Assembly: GCA_903890345.1 (NCBI GenBank)
Contig: CAITAV010000157.1
Location: forward strand, 1 to 7,826
Source of the DNA: an uncultured Actinomycetes bacterium
Lineage (GTDB): Bacteria > Actinomycetota > Actinomycetes > Nanopelagicales > Nanopelagicaceae
Reading direction: 5' to 3'
DNA length: 7,826 bases
Shown: piece after piece, positions 7,392-7,826 of the stretch
Layout: each line of letters begins with the position of its first letter
Position numbering within the stretch: the first letter of the stretch is position 1
Translations under genes and position numbers: made by a program
The notes under the pieces: generated by a model
What the model saw: the letters and a program-made list of their open reading frames with translations, nothing else
Database searches by the model: none
Told to the model about the DNA's origin: nothing

Positions 7392-7409
7392 TGGTGGTGA
7401 GGCTATCTC

Positions 7410-7826
7410 TTACGGAAGAACTGCGCTGGAAAGCAACGCCAGAGCATTTGTGAGATCAGCAGGGTAAGGCGCGTTAAAGGTTAATCGCTCACCAGAAAGT
7501 GGATGTGTAAGTTCGAGAACCATGGCGTGTAACCATGGACGAGACATCCCAAGAGATGCTGCAAGTGCGGGATCTGCGCCATAAGTAAGGTCTCCGACTA
7601 GTGGATGTCGAAGCGCAGAAAAATGCACTCTAATTTGGTGAGTTCGTCCTGTTTCCAATTCAACTTTTACTAAAGATACACCGCGATAAAATTCGATAAC
7701 TTCGTAATGCGTAATGCTTTCTTTTCCATTAGCAACAACTGCGAAGCGATGATCTTCTTTTGGATGGCGATCAATTGGTGCATCAATAGTGCCTGTGCTT
7801 GGATCCATATGACCTTGGATTAATGC
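7410..7826 (-). CDS. RluA/RluD-family 23S rRNA pseudouridine synthase, C-terminal part (cut by window edge)
   Basis: These are the last 138 codons plus the TAA stop of a pseudouridine synthase; the N terminus runs off the right edge. The reading frame stays open to base 7826, so an ATG at 7808 is internal and not the start. Visible in the sequence: ALIQGHMDPSTGTIDAPIDRHP, the strand typical of RluD-like enzymes; THYEV; and VELETGRTHQIRVHFSALRHPLVGDLTYG, the conserved C-terminal core motif of the RluA family with the uridine-pocket Arg-Thr-His-Gln-Ile-Arg. The catalytic HRLDxxTSG loop lies upstream and cannot be seen. Family members isomerise uridines in 23S rRNA (RluD: 1911, 1915, 1917) or in tRNA. 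The actinobacterial location next to dnaE favours the RluD group, but the exact target is inferred. The stop is 18 nt from the dnaE ATG, so the two are probably co-transcribed. Confidence 0.92.
   Translation of the reverse strand, partial: ALIQGHMDPSTGTIDAPIDRHPKEDHRFAVVANGKESITHYEVIEFYRGVSLVKVELETGRTHQIRVHFSALRHPLVGDLTYGADPALAASLGMSRPWLHAMVLELTHPLSGERLTFNAPYPADLTNALALLSSAVLP

Noticed and set aside
7410..7808. A complete 132-aa small protein starting at the ATG at 7808
   Set aside because: The frame stays open to the window edge, and the upstream residues ALIQGH continue the RluD-family pattern, so this is the tail of a larger gene.
1..7826. Mobile element, CRISPR array, prophage, tRNA or rRNA gene, or genomic island
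   Set aside because: I saw no transposase, spaced repeats, attachment site, RNA gene structure or gene of foreign type. The whole window is conserved core genes on one strand.

Overview
The window is ordinary core-genome DNA. All genes lie on the minus strand, so gene order reads from the right edge to the left. It holds the end of a RluA/RluD-family pseudouridine synthase, a complete replicative DNA polymerase III alpha subunit (dnaE), and the first part of a histidine operon: hisD, hisC, hisB, hisH and a truncated hisA/priA. Essentially every base is coding. The only gaps between genes are 18, 50 and 13 nt.

The protein sequences look actinobacterial. The fifth histidine gene has the PriA-type VELSGGI stretch rather than the proteobacterial HisA form, HisB is a monofunctional dehydratase ending in GVPSTKGVL, and the order hisD-hisC-hisB-hisH-priA is the classic actinobacterial one. 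The DnaE has a PHP domain with all its metal ligands, as in mycobacterial DnaE1. The base composition, however, is low for Actinobacteria: two lines counted by hand gave 35% and 50% G+C, and codon third positions are often A or T. Low G+C with very tight packing fits a streamlined free-living actinobacterium such as the freshwater acI lineage (Nanopelagicales). This lineage call is inference.

Layout from upstream to downstream. At 7826-7410 is the C-terminal half of the pseudouridine synthase. At 7391-3897 is dnaE, starting 18 nt after it. A 50-nt gap at 3896-3847 carries the hisD ribosome binding site, a TCTAAT direct repeat and a weak inverted repeat, with no convincing terminator. At 3846-251 are hisD, hisC, hisB and hisH, joined by two 4-nt overlaps and one 13-nt gap. 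At 254-1 is the start of priA, overlapping hisH by 4 nt and cut by the window edge.

The his genes work together. HisB, HisC and HisD carry out late steps (imidazoleglycerol-phosphate dehydration, transamination, and oxidation of histidinol). HisH supplies ammonia to HisF, which is not in the window, and PriA isomerises the substrate for HisF/HisH. Histidinol-phosphate phosphatase, hisG, hisE, hisI and hisF are not in the window. I found no mobile element, CRISPR array, RNA gene, prophage or novel system here. The findings are modest observations on regulation, start sites and enzyme specificity.
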